Source: Devosia sp.
Lineage (GTDB): Bacteria > Pseudomonadota > Alphaproteobacteria > Rhizobiales > Devosiaceae
Assembly (NCBI GenBank): GCA_016793415.1
Contig: JAEUMC010000702.1
Location: 1 to 6,820 of the forward strand
Direction: 5' to 3'
Length of the DNA: 6,820 nt
The position numbers and the translations under genes were made by a program. A model generated the notes under the pieces. The model made no database searches. It saw only the letters and a program-made list of their open reading frames with translations, and was not told the DNA's origin. This document shows, piece by piece, positions 5,890 through 6,820 of the stretch (the first letter of the stretch is position 1; each line of letters opens with the position of its first letter).

Positions 5890-6321
5890 TCACCTGTCGG
5901 TTGATGGGCTGAGTTTTGAAAAGATGCGGTGCAGTGCTTCGAGGTCGGCGGTCCCGAGCGCGGCGAGCCCGGATGGCGGCACGCGGAACTCGGCCAGCAG
6001 CGCGGTCTGGGTTTCGAGGCCCAATGGTGTGAGCGCAACGAGCTTGACCCGCCGGTCGGTGGGCGAGGGGCGGCGTTCGACGAACCCCGCCTTTTCCAGC
6101 CGATCCACCACCCAGGTGGTGTTGGAGGGGTCGCTGTTGAACTGCCGCGCCAACTCGCCGATCGGGCGGCCCGCGGTGTCGAGGCTGTTGAGGATGCGCG
6201 AATCGTTGGGCGTCAGGCCGCGTCGCTGCAAGCTCTCGGAGCGCTGCGGGTTGGAGCCGATGAAGAAATCGAACATCAGCCGCCAGGTCTCGGCGGCCAG
6301 CTCAGCGGCGGGCGGTTTCAT
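5890..6321 (-). CDS. MarR-family winged helix-turn-helix transcriptional regulator
   Basis: This 143-aa protein has the usual MarR length. N-terminal dimerisation helices occupy about residues 5-35. The DNA-binding domain covers about 36-102: LTPNDSRILNSL (36-47), PIGELARQFNSDPSNTTWVVDRLEKAGFVERR (53-84, helix-turn-helix with recognition helix), and the wing PSPTDRRVKLVALT (85-98) with the conserved DRR (89-91). MarR proteins bind as dimers to palindromes and usually release DNA on binding a ligand or on oxidation; there is no Cys in this protein, so thiol sensing is unlikely. The ATG at 6321 is the only good start in frame and has a weak AGGG upstream. First gene of the leftward operon, and divergent from an SDR gene across a region with a strong palindrome, the layout expected for autoregulation plus control of the neighbour. 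Confidence 0.93.
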   Translation of the reverse strand: MKPPAAELAAETWRLMFDFFIGSNPQRSESLQRRGLTPNDSRILNSLDTAGRPIGELARQFNSDPSNTTWVVDRLEKAGFVERRPSPTDRRVKLVALTPLGLETQTALLAEFRVPPSGLAALGTADLEALHRIFSKLSPSTDR

Positions 6322-6349
6322 GGCGCTGACCCTAGCACGAGCTGGTCCC

Positions 6350-6378
6350 TTGTATATATTTTGAGTGGTACCATATTT
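6350..6378. promoter_or_regulatory. AT-rich divergent promoter zone between marR and the SDR gene
   Basis: This is the only AT-rich patch in the 85-bp marR/SDR gap. TATATA (6353-6358) could be the -10 for leftward marR, about 32 nt from its ATG, although no good -35 is seen 17 nt away. Rightwards, TTGTAT (6350-6355), a 16-nt spacer and CATATT (6372-6377) form a weak -35/-10 pair. Exact promoters are tentative. Confidence 0.4.
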
Positions 6379-6397
6379 GTTGTGCAGCAAATAATGG
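6371..6397. promoter_or_regulatory. Imperfect palindrome, candidate MarR operator
   Basis: TATTTGTTGTGCAGCAAATA (6374-6393) is a 20-bp inverted repeat with 8 of 10 complementary pairs. With a 1-nt bulge it extends to CCAT...ATGG (6371-6397). Size and symmetry fit a MarR dimer site. It covers the candidate rightward -10 and ends at the SDR gene's ribosome binding site, so binding would repress that gene. It lies just upstream of the leftward -10 candidate. That the adjacent MarR binds here is inference. Confidence 0.6.
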
Positions 6398-6406
6398 AGC
6401 ACGACG

Positions 6407-6820
6407 ATGAGTGGACGGCACGAAGGCAAGGTGGCGCTGATCGCCGGGGCCAGCAAGGGGATCGGCGCGGCGACAGCCGAGCTGCTGGCGCGTGAGGGGG
6501 CGGCGGTGGTGCTGGTGGCGCGGTCGGCGGAACCGACCGAGGCGCTGGCCGAAGCGATCCGGCAAAGGGGTGGCCGGGCGCTGGCTGTCCAAGCCGACGT
6601 GGCCGACGATGCGGCGATGCAACAGGCGGTGGCGGCTGGGCTCGAGGCGTTCGGGCGGCTCGATCTCGCCTTCAACAATGCGACCGACGGGCCGCGGCCG
6701 GCGCCGCTGGCCGAGCTCGATCTCGACGGCTTCGACCGCGGCATCCGCACCAATGTGCGCGGCACCTTTATCGGCATGCGGCACGAAATCCCGGCAATGC
6801 TCGCGGGTGGCGGCGGGGCG
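6407..6820 (+). CDS. Classical short-chain dehydrogenase/reductase, 3' end outside window
   Basis: This is the N-terminal 138 residues of a classical SDR oxidoreductase, open to the window edge. KVALIAGASKGIG (8-20) is the first beta strand plus the TGxxxGIG cofactor loop. VARS (37-40) sits where cofactor choice is set, and the Arg there suggests NADP(H). ADV (63-65) contacts the adenine ring. NNAT (90-93) replaces the usual NNAG. N116 in TNVRGTF is the structural Asn of the catalytic tetrad. The Ser and YxxxK active-site residues lie beyond the window. The ATG at 6407 is supported by GGAG (6396-6399) at 7-nt spacing. An ATG at 6394 is out of frame. The gene diverges from marR and has a palindrome directly upstream, so it is probably a MarR target. 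Substrate unknown. Confidence 0.92.
   Translation, partial: MSGRHEGKVALIAGASKGIGAATAELLAREGAAVVLVARSAEPTEALAEAIRQRGGRALAVQADVADDAAMQQAVAAGLEAFGRLDLAFNNATDGPRPAPLAELDLDGFDRGIRTNVRGTFIGMRHEIPAMLAGGGGA

Noticed and set aside
6322..6777. Leftward extension of the marR frame into the SDR gene
   Set aside because: The frame is only open by chance opposite the SDR gene. MarR homology begins at the ATG at 6321 and the regulatory palindrome lies in between.

Overview
The window reads as ordinary chromosomal DNA from a high-GC alphaproteobacterium, most likely of the order Hyphomicrobiales and possibly Devosia-like. Three things support this. The promoter of the DNA polymerase IV gene carries a GTTC-N7-GTTC site, which is the alphaproteobacterial form of the LexA box. 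The longest intergenic gap holds a mosaic of palindromes of a kind common in rhizobial-type genomes. The genes have near-saturated G/C third codon positions. The taxonomy is inference from these features, not from a search.

Layout, left to right. An ECF-type sigma-70 family sigma factor (+, up to 673) is possibly cut at its 5' end by the window edge. It converges on a membrane-anchored serine hydrolase of the beta-lactamase/esterase fold (-, 752-1903) across a short gap holding a C/G-rich inverted repeat. Upstream of the hydrolase, on the same strand, is dinB (-, 1967-3214). Its promoter region contains a recognisable -35, a -10 and an overlapping LexA box. A zinc-independent medium-chain dehydrogenase/quinone oxidoreductase (+, 3317-4279) diverges from dinB. 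Next comes a 212-bp convergent gap (4280-4491) filled by a nested palindromic repeat.

The right-hand third is a compact leftward operon: a MarR-family regulator (5890-6321), an NAD(P)-binding atypical SDR (5235-5885) and an aminoglycoside-phosphotransferase-fold kinase (4492-5235). The genes are separated by +4 nt and then a 1-nt TGATG overlap. A classical SDR oxidoreductase (+, 6407 to the window end, truncated) diverges from marR. The 85-bp region between them is AT-rich and contains a 20-27 bp imperfect palindrome, a good candidate for the MarR operator controlling both directions.

Functionally there are two clear regulatory stories: DNA-damage control of dinB, and a MarR-controlled redox/kinase cluster whose inducer and substrates cannot be told from sequence. 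I found no tRNA, rRNA, CRISPR array, insertion sequence or phage gene, and no convincing undescribed system. The most informative observations are the two regulatory sites and the palindromic mosaic. No gene-free stretch exceeds 300 bases.
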